Assembly (NCBI RefSeq): GCF_900240245.1
Contig: NZ_OESQ01000001.1
Coordinates: forward strand, 1,621,977 to 1,675,252
Length of the DNA: 53,276 nt
Direction of reading: 5' to 3'
From: Lachnoclostridium edouardi
GTDB taxonomy: Bacteria; Bacillota; Clostridia; Lachnospirales; Lachnospiraceae
The position numbers were made by a program, and so were the translations under genes. This document shows, piece after piece, positions 17,135 to 26,731 of this stretch. The notes below the pieces were generated by a model. The model did no database searches. It worked only from the letters and a program-made list of their open reading frames with translations, and had not been told where the DNA came from. The stretch's first letter is position 1, and the number at the start of each line of letters is the position of its first letter.

Positions 17135-18184
17135 TTATGCCACCTCTTTTCTTGCTCCGGATGCAGATTTTGCCATCAGACGTTTTCTCATCTTTGCAAA
17201 TTCAGGAGACTGTAAAGCAACGATTATAACTACTACAATGGCTTTGTAAACCGGAATCTGATCTGCAGATACAGACATAGCGTAAAGAGTTGTGGTCAAA
17301 GCCTGGATTGTATATGCGCCGATAATACTGCCCATAAGGGAGAATTTTCCGCCTGCCAGGGAGTTTCCTCCAAGAGCTACAGCCAGGATGGCATCCAGCT
17401 CCATGTTCAAACCAATGTTGTTAGCGTCTGCAGAGTAAATGCGGGATGTAGCAACCATACCTGCAACTCCTGCGCAAAGACCGCAGAATGCATATGTAAG
17501 GAAAATAATCATTGTAGATTTTAAGCCAACCAGCCTGGAGGCTCTCGGGTTAATACCTACAGATTGTATATACAAGCCTAAAGCCGTATATTTTAAAAGA
17601 AGCATAGTGATAATTACTACAATGGCAGCTACAAATACAGGAGTAGGAAGAGGCACGCCTGGAAGGCTGGCTCCCAACAGCTTAAAGCTGTCTACACGAA
17701 TATATGTAATCTGTCCTTTTGTTACTAACTGGGCAATACCGCGGCCGGCAGTAAACAAAATCAGAGTAGCAATCATAGGCTGAATTTTCAGCTTTGCAAC
17801 TAAAAATCCGTTAAAGCAACCGCAGACAATGCCTACGATTAAAGCTGCAATAAATCCAACTGCGTAAGGAGCAGAGTAAGCAGTTACAGACTGTTCTCCT
17901 CCCGCTAAAATATTACAGCACACAGCTCCTGCAACTGCCATAATAGCGCCTACAGAAATATCAGTTCCTGCTGATGAGGAAATAACAAGCGTCATGCCTA
18001 CCGCCAGAATCACCAGCTCGCTGGCTCTGTTAATAACGTCAATAATGTACCCGTACAGCACGCCGTTTCTAATACTGATCTGGAAAAATGTAGGCGTGGT
18101 AATCAGGTTGATCAAAAGCACAAGGGCCAAACTGGCCAAAGGCAAAAACAGGCGATATGAAGTTATTTTTTTCAATCTATCCAT
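17135..18184 (-). CDS. ytfT: Sugar ABC transporter permease, YtfT type
   Basis: 349 aa, 9-10 membrane segments, same family as its neighbour. Shows ISSSAGTDISVGAIMAVAG, a coupling segment QSVGINPRASRLVGLKSTM and ILAVALGGNSLAGGKFSLMG. Its start overlaps the ATPase stop by 1 nt and its stop abuts the next permease, so the three genes are translationally coupled. Confidence 0.85.
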   Translation of the reverse strand: MDRLKKITSYRLFLPLASLALVLLINLITTPTFFQISIRNGVLYGYIIDVINRASELVILAVGMTLVISSSAGTDISVGAIMAVAGAVCCNILAGGEQSVTAYSAPYAVGFIAALIVGIVCGCFNGFLVAKLKIQPMIATLILFTAGRGIAQLVTKGQITYIRVDSFKLLGASLPGVPLPTPVFVAAIVVIITMLLLKYTALGLYIQSVGINPRASRLVGLKSTMIIFLTYAFCGLCAGVAGMVATSRIYSADANNIGLNMELDAILAVALGGNSLAGGKFSLMGSIIGAYTIQALTTTLYAMSVSADQIPVYKAIVVVIIVALQSPEFAKMRKRLMAKSASGARKEVA

Positions 18185-19698
18185 TATTTTCCACCTCCTG
18201 CGATTGTCTTCATAATAGATTCCTGATTCAGTTCATTGCCTGAAAGCTCTCCTACCTTAGAACCGTCTCTTAAAACTGCCATACGGCTGCAGGTACGAAG
18301 CATCTCTTCAATTTCAGAAGAAATAAACATAACGGCCATTCCTTTATCAGCCATCTCCAGCACCAGCTTCTGAATCTCTGTTTTCGTTCCAATATCAATA
18401 CCTCTGGTAGGCTCATCCAAAATCAGGAAATCCGGATTTGTAAGAAGCCATCTTCCCAGAATCACCTTCTGCTGGTTGCCGCCTGACAGCTGTTTAATAG
18501 GAGTTTCTCTGCTGGCTGTTTTTATCTGCAGTACCTTAATATATTCATCAGTGAAATCTTCCTGCTCTTTTTTACTCATTAAATGAAACATTCCCCGTTT
18601 TGCCTGAAGGGCAATAATCAGATTTTCACGAACAGATAAATCTGCAATAATACCCTCCTCTTTTCTGTTTTCAGGCAAGTATGCCATACCGTGCATCATA
18701 GCGTCTAAAGGCGCGTTCACATGAAGCTTATTTCCATTCACGTAAAGCTCTCCGGAATCTGCCTTATCAGCCCCGTAAATACTTCTGGCCAATTCAGAAC
18801 GTCCTGAACCCAAAAGTCCTGTAAGACCGATAACCTCGCCTTTGCGGATTGTAAGATCAAAGGGCTTAATGGTCCCCCTATGCCCAAGTCCCTCTGCCTT
18901 AATAACCACTTCGCCGCCAGTCTTAGCTTCCTCGCCTTCTTTTTTCAGCGCCGCCAGATCATCAAAATCCTTGCCCATCATCTTGGCAACTAACTGAACT
19001 CTAGGAAGAGCCTCTGTAGTAAACTCGCCTACCAGCTCCCCGTTTCTTAAAACTGTAATTCTGTCGCACACTGCGTACACCTGCTCCAGGAAGTGAGTGA
19101 CAAAGACAATTCCTACTCCCTGTGATTTTAAGCGGTTCATCAGTACAAACAGCTTTTCTACCTCACTGTCATCCAAGGAGGACGTAGGCTCGTCTAAAAT
19201 CAATACCTTAGCAGACATATCCACCGCACGTGCAATAGCAAGCATCTGCTGAATAGCAATAGAATAATTTTCAATGGCCATAGTAACATCCACATGAATG
19301 TCCAGACTTTCCAGCAGCTCCTTTGACCGTTTGTTCATAGTCTTCCAGTCGATCAGTCCCCCCTTTTTCGGCTCTCTGCCAATAAACAGATTTTCTGCCA
19401 CAGATAGGTTGGGACAAAGGTTTACTTCCTGATACACTGTGCTGATACCGTTTTTCTGTGCTTCCTGAGGAGATTTATTAATGATGGCGTGCGAACTGCC
19501 GTCAATCATAATTTCTCCTGCTTCAAACTCCTCTACTCCAGTGAGAACCTTAATCAGCGTGGACTTTCCTGCACCGTTTTCCCCCATCAGCGCATGGATT
19601 TCTCCCTTGCGCAAAGTGAAATCCACATTCTGCAGGGCTTTTACACCTGGGAAATTTTTGCTGATATTCCTCATTGTAAGGACAACTCCCTGTTCCAT
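18184..19698 (-). CDS. ytfR: Sugar ABC transporter ATP-binding protein, YtfR type (two nucleotide-binding domains)
   Basis: 504 aa, double ABC ATPase as in RbsA/MglA. First domain: Walker [10 protein letters not shown], Walker B LILDEPTSSLD. Second domain: Walker A-like GLLGSGRSE, signature LSGGNQQKV, Walker [12 protein letters not shown]; the degenerate second Walker A and first signature are normal for this class. Energises import through YtfT/YjfF. Start at 19698 has a modest GAGAGG-type site; about 180 bp of hairpin-rich DNA separates it from the binding protein gene. Confidence 0.9.
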   Translation of the reverse strand: MEQGVVLTMRNISKNFPGVKALQNVDFTLRKGEIHALMGENGAGKSTLIKVLTGVEEFEAGEIMIDGSSHAIINKSPQEAQKNGISTVYQEVNLCPNLSVAENLFIGREPKKGGLIDWKTMNKRSKELLESLDIHVDVTMAIENYSIAIQQMLAIARAVDMSAKVLILDEPTSSLDDSEVEKLFVLMNRLKSQGVGIVFVTHFLEQVYAVCDRITVLRNGELVGEFTTEALPRVQLVAKMMGKDFDDLAALKKEGEEAKTGGEVVIKAEGLGHRGTIKPFDLTIRKGEVIGLTGLLGSGRSELARSIYGADKADSGELYVNGNKLHVNAPLDAMMHGMAYLPENRKEEGIIADLSVRENLIIALQAKRGMFHLMSKKEQEDFTDEYIKVLQIKTASRETPIKQLSGGNQQKVILGRWLLTNPDFLILDEPTRGIDIGTKTEIQKLVLEMADKGMAVMFISSEIEEMLRTCSRMAVLRDGSKVGELSGNELNQESIMKTIAGGGK

Positions 19699-19740
19699 AA
19701 AGCCCGCCTCTCTTTCTTAATTTTTTATGTTTTTTATTTT

Positions 19741-19783
19741 TTACCTTATAGGGAATTGCGGAATTTAACTCCCTATAGGGTAA
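19741..19783 (-). repeat. Second intercistronic hairpin ytfQ-ytfR
   Basis: A 14-bp near-perfect inverted repeat: 19741-19754 (TTACCTTATAGGGA) with 19770-19783 (TCCCTATAGGGTAA), 15-nt loop. It follows the terminator hairpin at 19789-19836 and lies before the ytfR ribosome site. May be a mobile palindromic repeat or a further brake on readthrough. Confidence 0.6.
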
Positions 19784-19836
19784 AAAAAGAGGTGTGAGGG
19801 AGAACCTTTTAAAAGGTTCTCCGAATCTCAACACCT
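19782..19836 (-). terminator. Attenuating terminator after ytfQ
   Basis: Perfect 12+12 palindrome (19799-19810 with 19811-19822), extended outward by AGGTGTGAG-type pairing with 19827-19836, then a seven-T run on the minus strand (19782-19788). Placed between the binding protein and the ATPase, it would let the binding protein be made in excess of the membrane subunits. Confidence 0.75.
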
Positions 19837-19876
19837 ATGTTTTTATACTGCTTATATTCTTCAGAAAACCTGCTTA

Positions 19877-20971
19877 TTAATAAGCACGTGTCTTAACGAT
19901 TTCTTCCAGATCCATAGTTGTATCAAAGTATGCTTCGTCTACGTACTGGATCTTTTCAACTTCTTCGCCTGCTTCCAGCTTCTGAATGATTTCAGCTACA
20001 CGTGGTCCGTGAAGTGGGTTGCACTCAAATGCTGCGTTTAAGTCGCCTGCGATCATAGCGTCAAATGCTGCTTTAACAGCGTCAAAGGAGAAGATAATGA
20101 TGTCGCCGTCTGGTCCGCAAGTTTTTCCTGCTGCCTTAATAGCGTCAATAGCGCCAAATGCTTCATTGTCGTTCTCACAAACAACTACGTCAATATCATC
20201 ATAGGATTTCAGGAAGGATTCCATAACTTCCTGGCCCTTTGCCTGTGTAAATTCACCAGACTGCATATCTAACATTTTCCAGTTGGAATGCTCAGCCAGT
20301 TTGTTTCCAAAACCTTCTGTACGTCCTACCTGTGCGGAAGCGCCGATGGTTCCCTGAATGGTAACAATGTTAATTTCCTCTTCGCCGCGTCCCTGAGCTT
20401 CCAGATAATCTGCCAGCCAGTCGCCTGCTGTTTCACCTTCTTTTACAAAGTTTCCGCCTACCCAGCACTCATACAGGGATTCATCAGAAACCTTCATCTG
20501 TCTGTCGGAAAGGATTACAGGAATGCCTGCTTCCTTAGCTTCTTCCAGAACTGTCTCCCATCCTGTCTCAACTACAGGAGCTACTACGATATAATCAACG
20601 TCCTGCTGAATAAAGCTTCTGATAGCTTTAATCTGGTTTTCCTGTTTCTGCTGTGCATCGTCAAAAATTAATTTGTATCCGTTCTCTTCTGTAAATGTGC
20701 TCTTGAAAGATTCTGTGTTAGCTGTTCTCCAATCAGATTCTGCGCCAACCTGTGCATATCCTACTACGATTAAATCATCAGAACCGCCTTCTGCACCAGC
20801 GTCCTCTGCTTCAGCCTCGGTTTCTGTGTCAGCTGCGTCTGCTGCTTCTGTGTCAGCAGGAGCCTCTGTTGCTGCAGGAGCTTCTGTTGCTTTCTCACCG
20901 CCGCCGCAGCCTGCTGTCATTGCAGCTGTTACAGCAATACCCATGCATAATGCTAAAGTTCTTTTTTTCAT
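19877..20971 (-). CDS. ytfQ: Sugar-binding lipoprotein, YtfQ type
   Basis: 364 aa. Signal peptide with lipobox TAGC, then a long acidic Ala/Glu/Thr linker (about residues 25-65), then a ribose-binding-like domain. VVGYAQVGAESDWRTAN, QQKQENQIKAIRSF, APVVETGWE and GTIGASAQVGRTEGF match the galactofuranose-binding YtfQ of E. coli residue for residue in style. RBS AAGGAGG precedes the ATG. First gene of the importer operon; the adjacent YesMN-like system on its upstream side probably induces it. Ligand likely a furanose sugar (Galf or L-Araf), by inference. Confidence 0.9.
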   Translation of the reverse strand: MKKRTLALCMGIAVTAAMTAGCGGGEKATEAPAATEAPADTEAADAADTETEAEAEDAGAEGGSDDLIVVGYAQVGAESDWRTANTESFKSTFTEENGYKLIFDDAQQKQENQIKAIRSFIQQDVDYIVVAPVVETGWETVLEEAKEAGIPVILSDRQMKVSDESLYECWVGGNFVKEGETAGDWLADYLEAQGRGEEEINIVTIQGTIGASAQVGRTEGFGNKLAEHSNWKMLDMQSGEFTQAKGQEVMESFLKSYDDIDVVVCENDNEAFGAIDAIKAAGKTCGPDGDIIIFSFDAVKAAFDAMIAGDLNAAFECNPLHGPRVAEIIQKLEAGEEVEKIQYVDEAYFDTTMDLEEIVKTRAY

Positions 20972-21010
20972 AATAAACCCTCCTTAAATTTGCGGCCCTT
21001 TACCGCTATG

Positions 21011-21031
21011 TTTATTGTAGCTTTATTGTAG
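21011..21031 (-). promoter_or_regulatory. Direct repeats upstream of ytfQ
   Basis: TTTATTGTAG occurs twice (21011-21020 and 21022-21031), one helical turn apart; read on the minus strand each holds TACAAT, a good -10 hexamer, with no convincing -35 partner. Possible activator-dependent start region for ytfQ; a role for the neighbouring AraC-type response regulator is inference. Confidence 0.35.
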
Positions 21032-21123
21032 ACTTATTTTCTTACGGCCGCTACGGAACATCTTTAAATTTATGTAAAAAATCTTACTATTTTTTGTCAT
21101 TATCCAGATTTTGGTACGATTTT

Positions 21124-22656
21124 TTACGAAGTTGGTGCAATATCTTTCGGAACGCAAATATAAACGATTGTGCCCTTCCCCTCTTTGCTGTCAATATGAA
21201 GTCCATATTCTTTGCCATAATTCAGTTTCAGCCGTTCCTCCACATTAACAAGCCCAAAGCCTCTGCCCTCTTCTCCTTCTCCAGTATAGTTGCGGATCTT
21301 CCACCGCAAATTCTTCAGCTTTTCCTCTGTCATTCCGATTCCATTGTCCTCCACCTCAAAAATCACCTTTCCGTCCTTTTCATATCCTCGTATCTGAATC
21401 ATTCCTTTTCCCCGTTTATTTTTAATGCCATGATACAAAGCATTTTCTACAATAGGCTGAAGGGTCATTTTTAAAACTCTGCAGGGATACAGCTCCTGGT
21501 CAATATGAATCTTATATTCTAAAATGTCCTGATACCGGTACCGCTGGATTCTTAAATAGCTGTGCACATGCTTTTCTTCCTCTGCCACAGTAATAAAATC
21601 CCTGCCTCCGCTTAACGCTGTTCTGAAAAAATCTGACAAGGAGGTAGTCATAGAAATAACCTCTTTATTTTGCCCTCCTTCTGCCATCCACACAATAGCG
21701 TCCAAGGTATTGTACAGGAAATGAGGGTTAATCTGAACCTGGAGAAGCTTTAGCTCTGTAGCTCTTAAATTGCTCTGCTCTATTTTTACATCCTGAATTA
21801 AAGTCTTAATTTTCCCTCTCATCTGGTCAAAGCCCTTAGCCAGAATCTGAATTTCATCTCCTGACTCCACCTCAATTCTGGAATCAAAATCTCCTTCTCC
21901 CATTTCCTCTGCAGCCATACACAGCCCCTTAATAGGCCCTGTCACACTGTCCACAATTTTTCCCGATACCAGTCCTCCTGCCAGCAGGCTGGCAGCCAGC
22001 AAAATAGCGCTAAGCATAACCGCCTGCCCTACCTGCCTTTCCAGATCTATACGAATTGTTTCAAAGCTTTGAGTTTCATAATAAATATACTGCTGCACAA
22101 ATTCCTGAATCATAGTAGTCGTGCTTCTTACGTCATTTTCCAGCAGATTCATATTCTCTGTATAAACAGACCGAAGATTTCCATTTTCCTGGCCTTCATA
22201 CTTTTCCTGGCCATATTGATACTTTAAATTTTCTTCCAGCTTATTAATGGCGTGCTCCAAGCTGTCCAGGCTGGTTAAAATCCCCTGAATCTTTCCCGCG
22301 CTGTTTGGGTTTGTAATCACCAGCTCCAGGTTTTTAAAGTCTTCCCTGGCCTCCTCAATCATTAAATAAGGATTTTTAACTACGCTGGAATATATATCGT
22401 CAATTTTATCCCCCTTTTTCAGCTCGTCAAAGGAAACAGAGCCGATCACCACCCGGTACATGGCGTAATCCATTTCCTCCTTAAAATTCAGATTATAATT
22501 ATTAATTGCCGTAACGTTTTTTACAATCTGATTGTAAGCCCCGGTAAAATCCTTCATAACCACTATTAAGTAAATTGCCAGAACCCCTAAAGGCACCATC
22601 ACAATAGCGTTAAGCAAAAGAAGCCTTTGCTTCAAGGACCATCTTTTACGACTCAT
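21124..22656 (-). CDS. Two-component sensor histidine kinase, YesM type
   Basis: 510 aa from the chosen ATG. Two membrane segments (about residues 10-32 and 225-250) flank an extracellular sensor of ~190 residues rich in helices; HAMP near 250-300; then the His-kinase box LQVQINPHFLYNTLDAI with the phospho-accepting His and an HATPase domain (VENALYHGIKNK, VEDNGIGM, GFGLVNVEERL). A longer frame to 22767 is rejected: GGAGG sits 8 nt before the ATG at 22656. It overlaps the 3' end of the response regulator gene by 11 bp. Likely senses sugar outside the cell, directly or through YtfQ. Confidence 0.92.
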   Translation of the reverse strand: MSRKRWSLKQRLLLLNAIVMVPLGVLAIYLIVVMKDFTGAYNQIVKNVTAINNYNLNFKEEMDYAMYRVVIGSVSFDELKKGDKIDDIYSSVVKNPYLMIEEAREDFKNLELVITNPNSAGKIQGILTSLDSLEHAINKLEENLKYQYGQEKYEGQENGNLRSVYTENMNLLENDVRSTTTMIQEFVQQYIYYETQSFETIRIDLERQVGQAVMLSAILLAASLLAGGLVSGKIVDSVTGPIKGLCMAAEEMGEGDFDSRIEVESGDEIQILAKGFDQMRGKIKTLIQDVKIEQSNLRATELKLLQVQINPHFLYNTLDAIVWMAEGGQNKEVISMTTSLSDFFRTALSGGRDFITVAEEEKHVHSYLRIQRYRYQDILEYKIHIDQELYPCRVLKMTLQPIVENALYHGIKNKRGKGMIQIRGYEKDGKVIFEVEDNGIGMTEEKLKNLRWKIRNYTGEGEEGRGFGLVNVEERLKLNYGKEYGLHIDSKEGKGTIVYICVPKDIAPTS

Positions 22657-24283
22657 CTGCCATACCTCCGCCTCTGCGCTCCCTGTATTTTTTAGGAGAA
22701 CAGCCCATGGTTTTCTTAAAAATATAGCTGAAATAATGAGAATCCTTATATCCGGCCATGTCTGCAATCTCAGTAGCCCTGTAGCTGGTGCACATTAACA
22801 GCTCGCAAGCCTTTTCTATTCTCAGCTTGGTCAAATAATCAATAAAGGTCTGGCCGCACTCCTGTCTGAAAATAGTGCTGAAATAGCTGGGACTGATGCC
22901 CACCTGGGAAGCAACCTTATTCAGGGAAATGTCGTCATCGCTAAAATTTTCCTTTATATATTTTCTGGCTCCCTCAATCACCTCTGAATACTTATCCAGG
23001 GAAACCGTGTCTCTCATGCTGACGGCCAATTTTAAAATCTGGCTGATATACTGTTTTGTAGTATCTACCCCCGCTACTACCTGGGTAATTTTATTGGCGT
23101 CCCCAAAGGTCTCCGGAAGCTTTGCCCCCTCCTTGCCTAAGCCTCTTAAAAACTGTACTACGCTAAAATAAATATCCATAGCTACATATTGGCGCAAAAG
23201 CAGAGAATTGTAATTCTGCCCTCCCACCATCTCAAAATATTCGTCTACAAACCCCTCTGCCTCTCCCTCAGAGCCTGTTTTCAAAAACTCTTCCACCAGC
23301 TTTTTGTTATTCACAGAAAAATCCACAATCTGCAGATTCTGTTCTCCCCCAGTTCCGCTTCTGCCGTTTACCTGGTTCCATGTAACCATCTGGTTTTGAT
23401 CTATAAAGAACCTGCCGGCAAAAGCCTTGCTGGCCTTTGCATAAGAATTGCGCAGGTCTCCCAAACGCATAACTGTTTCCCCAATTCCCCCAAAATATTT
23501 GATGCCTGTCTCTTTCGCCGCAGCTTCCTCCACTGCCGCTCTAAATCTTTCCAGTAAATCTTCAATTTCCTTCTGGTCCTCGCCCTTCAGCACTAAAAAC
23601 CATCCGTCTACTGGTCTTTCAAACAAAAGGATTCCCGGCTCTCTATTTATAAAGTTTCTGATTTCTTCATCTGTTCTTACCCTTTTCTCGGCATAGGCAT
23701 GGTTGTCTCCTGTATAAAAAGTAGAGAAAACCACAACCATATAGCAGGCGGCGGAAAAATCCAGTCCCAGATTCTCCCCTCTTTCCACAGCCTCCGCTAT
23801 AGTGACCGTCCTGTCTACCAGCTCCCCAAACAGCTTTACTCTTTCCAGGTTCAGGCTCTCCTCCATATCGCTTTGGTATTGCTCCAGCAGCTTTTTTTGC
23901 TCCTGCTCCTCTAAAATAATCCCGGCCACTTTTTTTACGGCTTCCAGCAGCTGGCTGGAGCTAATAGGTTTTAAAAGGTAATCTGTAACCCCGATTTCTA
24001 TGGCCTGCCTGGCATATTCAAAATCATTGTAGCCGCTTAAAATCAGAATTTTTATAGACGGAAGCTTCTGCCTTACAAGACGGCTAAGCTCTAAACCGTC
24101 CATAAAAGGCATTCTAATATCTGTTATTAAAATATCCGGCTGTGTTTTCAGTATTAGAGGATAAGCCAGTTCTCCATCTCCGGCATCCCCCACAAATTCC
24201 AGTCCCTCTTTTTCCCAGGAAATCGTATTCTTAATTCCCTGTCTGATAATCACTTCATCCTCCGCCAAAAAGACCTTCAGCAT
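22646..24283 (-). CDS. Response regulator, YesN type (receiver plus AraC-type DNA-binding domain)
   Basis: 545 aa from MLKVFLAEDE. Receiver domain 1-120 with acidic pocket (AEDE), phospho-acceptor Asp in ILITDIRMPFMDG and Lys in DYLLKPIS; a long middle region; C-terminal AraC domain (about 445-545) with SLNKVASQVGISPSYFSTIF and a second helix-turn-helix ending SPKKYRERR. The start at 24307 is less likely than 24283, which is preceded by GGAGG/AGAGG. Coupled to the sensor kinase by overlap. Target is most likely the neighbouring ytfQ operon. Confidence 0.92.
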   Translation of the reverse strand: MLKVFLAEDEVIIRQGIKNTISWEKEGLEFVGDAGDGELAYPLILKTQPDILITDIRMPFMDGLELSRLVRQKLPSIKILILSGYNDFEYARQAIEIGVTDYLLKPISSSQLLEAVKKVAGIILEEQEQKKLLEQYQSDMEESLNLERVKLFGELVDRTVTIAEAVERGENLGLDFSAACYMVVVFSTFYTGDNHAYAEKRVRTDEEIRNFINREPGILLFERPVDGWFLVLKGEDQKEIEDLLERFRAAVEEAAAKETGIKYFGGIGETVMRLGDLRNSYAKASKAFAGRFFIDQNQMVTWNQVNGRSGTGGEQNLQIVDFSVNNKKLVEEFLKTGSEGEAEGFVDEYFEMVGGQNYNSLLLRQYVAMDIYFSVVQFLRGLGKEGAKLPETFGDANKITQVVAGVDTTKQYISQILKLAVSMRDTVSLDKYSEVIEGARKYIKENFSDDDISLNKVASQVGISPSYFSTIFRQECGQTFIDYLTKLRIEKACELLMCTSYRATEIADMAGYKDSHYFSYIFKKTMGCSPKKYRERRGGGMADES

Positions 24284-24318
24284 TTTCCTCTTTCCTCCCA
24301 TTAACACGTAAAGGGCAT

Positions 24319-24348
24319 TGCAGAAAGCCGGCTAAGCGCCCTCTGCAA
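24319..24348 (-). repeat. Hairpin in the leader of the YesN-type regulator
   Basis: TTGCAGA (24319-24325) pairs with TCTGCAA (24342-24348), enclosing an AGCCGGCT palindrome. It lies 35-65 bp upstream of the regulator start; function unknown. Confidence 0.4.
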
Positions 24349-24367
24349 CACCCTGAAAGCTTTGTCC

Positions 24368-24387
24368 AAAACCCTTGAAGGGCTTTT
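24368..24387 (-). terminator. Weak candidate terminator after araD
   Basis: AAAACCC (24368-24374) pairs with GGGCTTTT (24380-24387) with one bulged base. On the minus strand it lies 5 nt past the araD stop and ends in TTTT. Short, so partial readthrough into the two-component genes is likely. Confidence 0.4.
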
Positions 24388-24391
24388 GATT

Positions 24392-25087
24392 TTATTTATT
24401 TTCCTGTCCGTAATAAGCTCTCGCTCCATGCTTTCTGTAATAATGCTTATCCTGAAGCACCTGAGGGGCAGGCTCTACCTGAGGATTAATTAACTGGCAG
24501 CGGGCGGCCATTTTCGCCACTTCCTCCAGCACTACTGCATTGTGAACTGCTTCATAAGCGTCCTTTCCCCATGTAAACGGGCCGTGGTTCTTGCACAGAA
24601 CACAGGGAGCAGCTTTATAATCCTTATCTTTAAAGTAATCAGCGATTAAAACTCCTGTATTGGTCTCATATCCTTCGTCAATCTCTTCCTTTATCAGGTT
24701 TCTTACACAAGGAACAGGACCGTAAATATAATCTGCGTGCGTAGTTCCATAGCAGGGAATCTCCTTGCCTGCCTGGGCCCAGCTGGTTGCCCAGGGAGAA
24801 TGAGTATGTACTACTCCGCCTATATCTTTAAATGAATTGTAAAGCACCACATGGGTTGGAGTATCTGAGGACGGTCTGTAGCTTCCTTCCACTACATTTC
24901 CCTTTAAGTCCACAACTACCATATCTTCAGGTTTCAGCTTATCGTAATCTACGCCGCTGGGCTTAATTACAAACAGCCCGCTTTCTCTGTCAATTCCGCT
25001 TACATTGCCCCATGTAAAAGTTACCAGATTATATTTTGGAAGCAGCATATTTGCTTCATAAACTTCTTTTTTTAATTGCTCTAACAT
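24392..25087 (-). CDS. araD: L-ribulose-5-phosphate 4-epimerase
   Basis: 231 aa, full length. Class II aldolase fold with [12 protein letters not shown], phosphate-binding KPSGVDYD, zinc ligands H95-x-H97 in [14 protein letters not shown], the third His in [10 protein letters not shown], and Tyr-rich C-terminus ([14 protein letters not shown]) typical of AraD/SgbE. Converts L-ribulose 5-phosphate to D-xylulose 5-phosphate, the last step of arabinose catabolism. Follows the FGGY kinase by 16 nt. Confidence 0.96.
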   Translation of the reverse strand: MLEQLKKEVYEANMLLPKYNLVTFTWGNVSGIDRESGLFVIKPSGVDYDKLKPEDMVVVDLKGNVVEGSYRPSSDTPTHVVLYNSFKDIGGVVHTHSPWATSWAQAGKEIPCYGTTHADYIYGPVPCVRNLIKEEIDEGYETNTGVLIADYFKDKDYKAAPCVLCKNHGPFTWGKDAYEAVHNAVVLEEVAKMAARCQLINPQVEPAPQVLQDKHYYRKHGARAYYGQENK

Positions 25088-25103
25088 ATTTTATCCGCTC
25101 TCC

Positions 25104-26714
25104 TTACTTGTCTGCCTTTAAATAATCTACAGCGGCTCTCTCAATAGGAAGTCCTGCTTTATACCTTTTAATAAATGCGTCAAAGCCTTCTACATCCTCT
25201 TTCTCTGCCTCCAGCTTTGAACCTGTATCTCCTGCAAACACTTTTTCTGACAGATAATGGGCTAAGGTTTCGCCTTCTTCTTTATTTACCATGTAAGAGG
25301 CCAATAAGGCAATTCCCCAGGCTCCGCCTTCCCCTGCAGTTTCCATTACAGATACAGGAGCATCTACGGCTGCCGCCATAATTTTCTGCCCTACGCCCTT
25401 TGTCTTAAATAATCCGCCATGGCCTAAAAGCACGTCAATCTGCACTCCCTCTTCCTTCAGCAGAATATCAAGTCCTGTTTTCAAAGCGCCAAGGGCTGTG
25501 TACAGGTGCACTCTCATAAAGTTAGCCAGATTAAAACGGCTTTCAGGAGTTCTCACAAAAAGAGGACGGCCTTCCTCAAATCCTGTAATATGTTCTCCTG
25601 AGAAATAATTATATGCCAGAAGTCCTCCGCAGTCCTTATCTCCCTCTAAGGCCTTATTGTAAAGAGTTCCAAACAGCTTGTTCATGTCCACTTCCATGCC
25701 AAAGCTTTCTGCAAATTCTTTAAATATAGACACCCATGCATTTAAGTCGGAGGTACAGTTATTACAGTGAACCATTGCCACCGCGCTGCCGTCAGGAGTA
25801 GTAACCATGTCTATTTCCGGATGTACCTTTGCCAAAGCCTTCTCTAATACCACCATGGCAAATACTGAAGTTCCGGCAGATACATTTCCTGTTCTCTGAG
25901 CCACGCTGTTAGTAGCCGCCATTCCTGTGCCTGCGTCTCCCTCAGGAGGGCAAACCGGAATGCCTGGTTTTAATTTTCCTGTTACGTCTAAAAGCTTTGC
26001 GCCTTCTTCTGTTAAAACGCCGGCGTTCTGTCCTGCGTTCATTACAGCAGGAAGAATCTCCTCCAGTTTCCATGGATAATTTTTGTCAGCGATCAGCTGA
26101 TTAAATTGAGCGATTTTCCTGGAATCAAATGTTCCTGTTTCAATGTCAATAGGGAACATACCAGAGGCCTCTCCTACTCCCATGGCCTTTTCTCCAGTAA
26201 GCATCCAGTGAACGTAGCCTGCCAATGTTGTCTGGAAGGAAATGTTTTTTACATGGTCTTCCCCGTTTAAAATTGCCTGGTAAAGATGAGCGATGCTCCA
26301 TCTTTGAGGAATATTAAACTGGAATAACTCTGTCAGCTTTACAGAAGCTTCTTCTGTAATTGTGTTTCTCCATGTGCGGAAAGGAGCTAACAGATTCTTG
26401 TCTTTATCAAATACCATATAGCCGTGCATCATGGCGCTGAACCCTAAGGCTCCCACAGTTTCCAGCTCTAAACCATATTTTTCCTTTACATCAGCCGCCA
26501 TATTGCCGTATGCGTCCTGAAGCCCTGTCCATATATCGTCTAAGCTGTAGGTCCAAACCCCGTTTTCATAACGGTTTTCCCAGTCGTGATTTCCCGCAGC
26601 AATGGGGGCGTTGTCCTCTCCTGCCAGAACTGCTTTAATTCTGGTAGATCCAAACTCAATACCCAGAGCTGTTTTTCCATTTATAATAGAATTTTTTATA
26701 TCCTGAATACTCAT
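25104..26714 (-). CDS. araB: FGGY-family kinase, L-ribulokinase of the arabinose operon
   Basis: 536 aa. FGGY kinase with N-terminal [13 protein letters not shown] phosphate loop, middle substrate domain, and C-terminal [22 protein letters not shown]-binding region plus [13 protein letters not shown]. It resembles the xylulokinase-like (COG1070) branch found in clostridial ara operons more than classical AraB, so the symbol rests on position between araA and araD. The TTG at 26723 is rejected for the ATG at 26714, with AGGGGG 9 nt upstream. Converts L-ribulose to L-ribulose 5-phosphate. Confidence 0.85.
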   Translation of the reverse strand: MSIQDIKNSIINGKTALGIEFGSTRIKAVLAGEDNAPIAAGNHDWENRYENGVWTYSLDDIWTGLQDAYGNMAADVKEKYGLELETVGALGFSAMMHGYMVFDKDKNLLAPFRTWRNTITEEASVKLTELFQFNIPQRWSIAHLYQAILNGEDHVKNISFQTTLAGYVHWMLTGEKAMGVGEASGMFPIDIETGTFDSRKIAQFNQLIADKNYPWKLEEILPAVMNAGQNAGVLTEEGAKLLDVTGKLKPGIPVCPPEGDAGTGMAATNSVAQRTGNVSAGTSVFAMVVLEKALAKVHPEIDMVTTPDGSAVAMVHCNNCTSDLNAWVSIFKEFAESFGMEVDMNKLFGTLYNKALEGDKDCGGLLAYNYFSGEHITGFEEGRPLFVRTPESRFNLANFMRVHLYTALGALKTGLDILLKEEGVQIDVLLGHGGLFKTKGVGQKIMAAAVDAPVSVMETAGEGGAWGIALLASYMVNKEEGETLAHYLSEKVFAGDTGSKLEAEKEDVEGFDAFIKRYKAGLPIERAAVDYLKADK

Positions 26715-26731
26715 TTGCCCCAACCCCCTGT

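Noticed and set aside
19550..19834. 94-codon minus frame across the ytfQ-ytfR gap
   Set aside because: It covers the terminator hairpins and then runs out of frame into the ATPase gene; no start site support.
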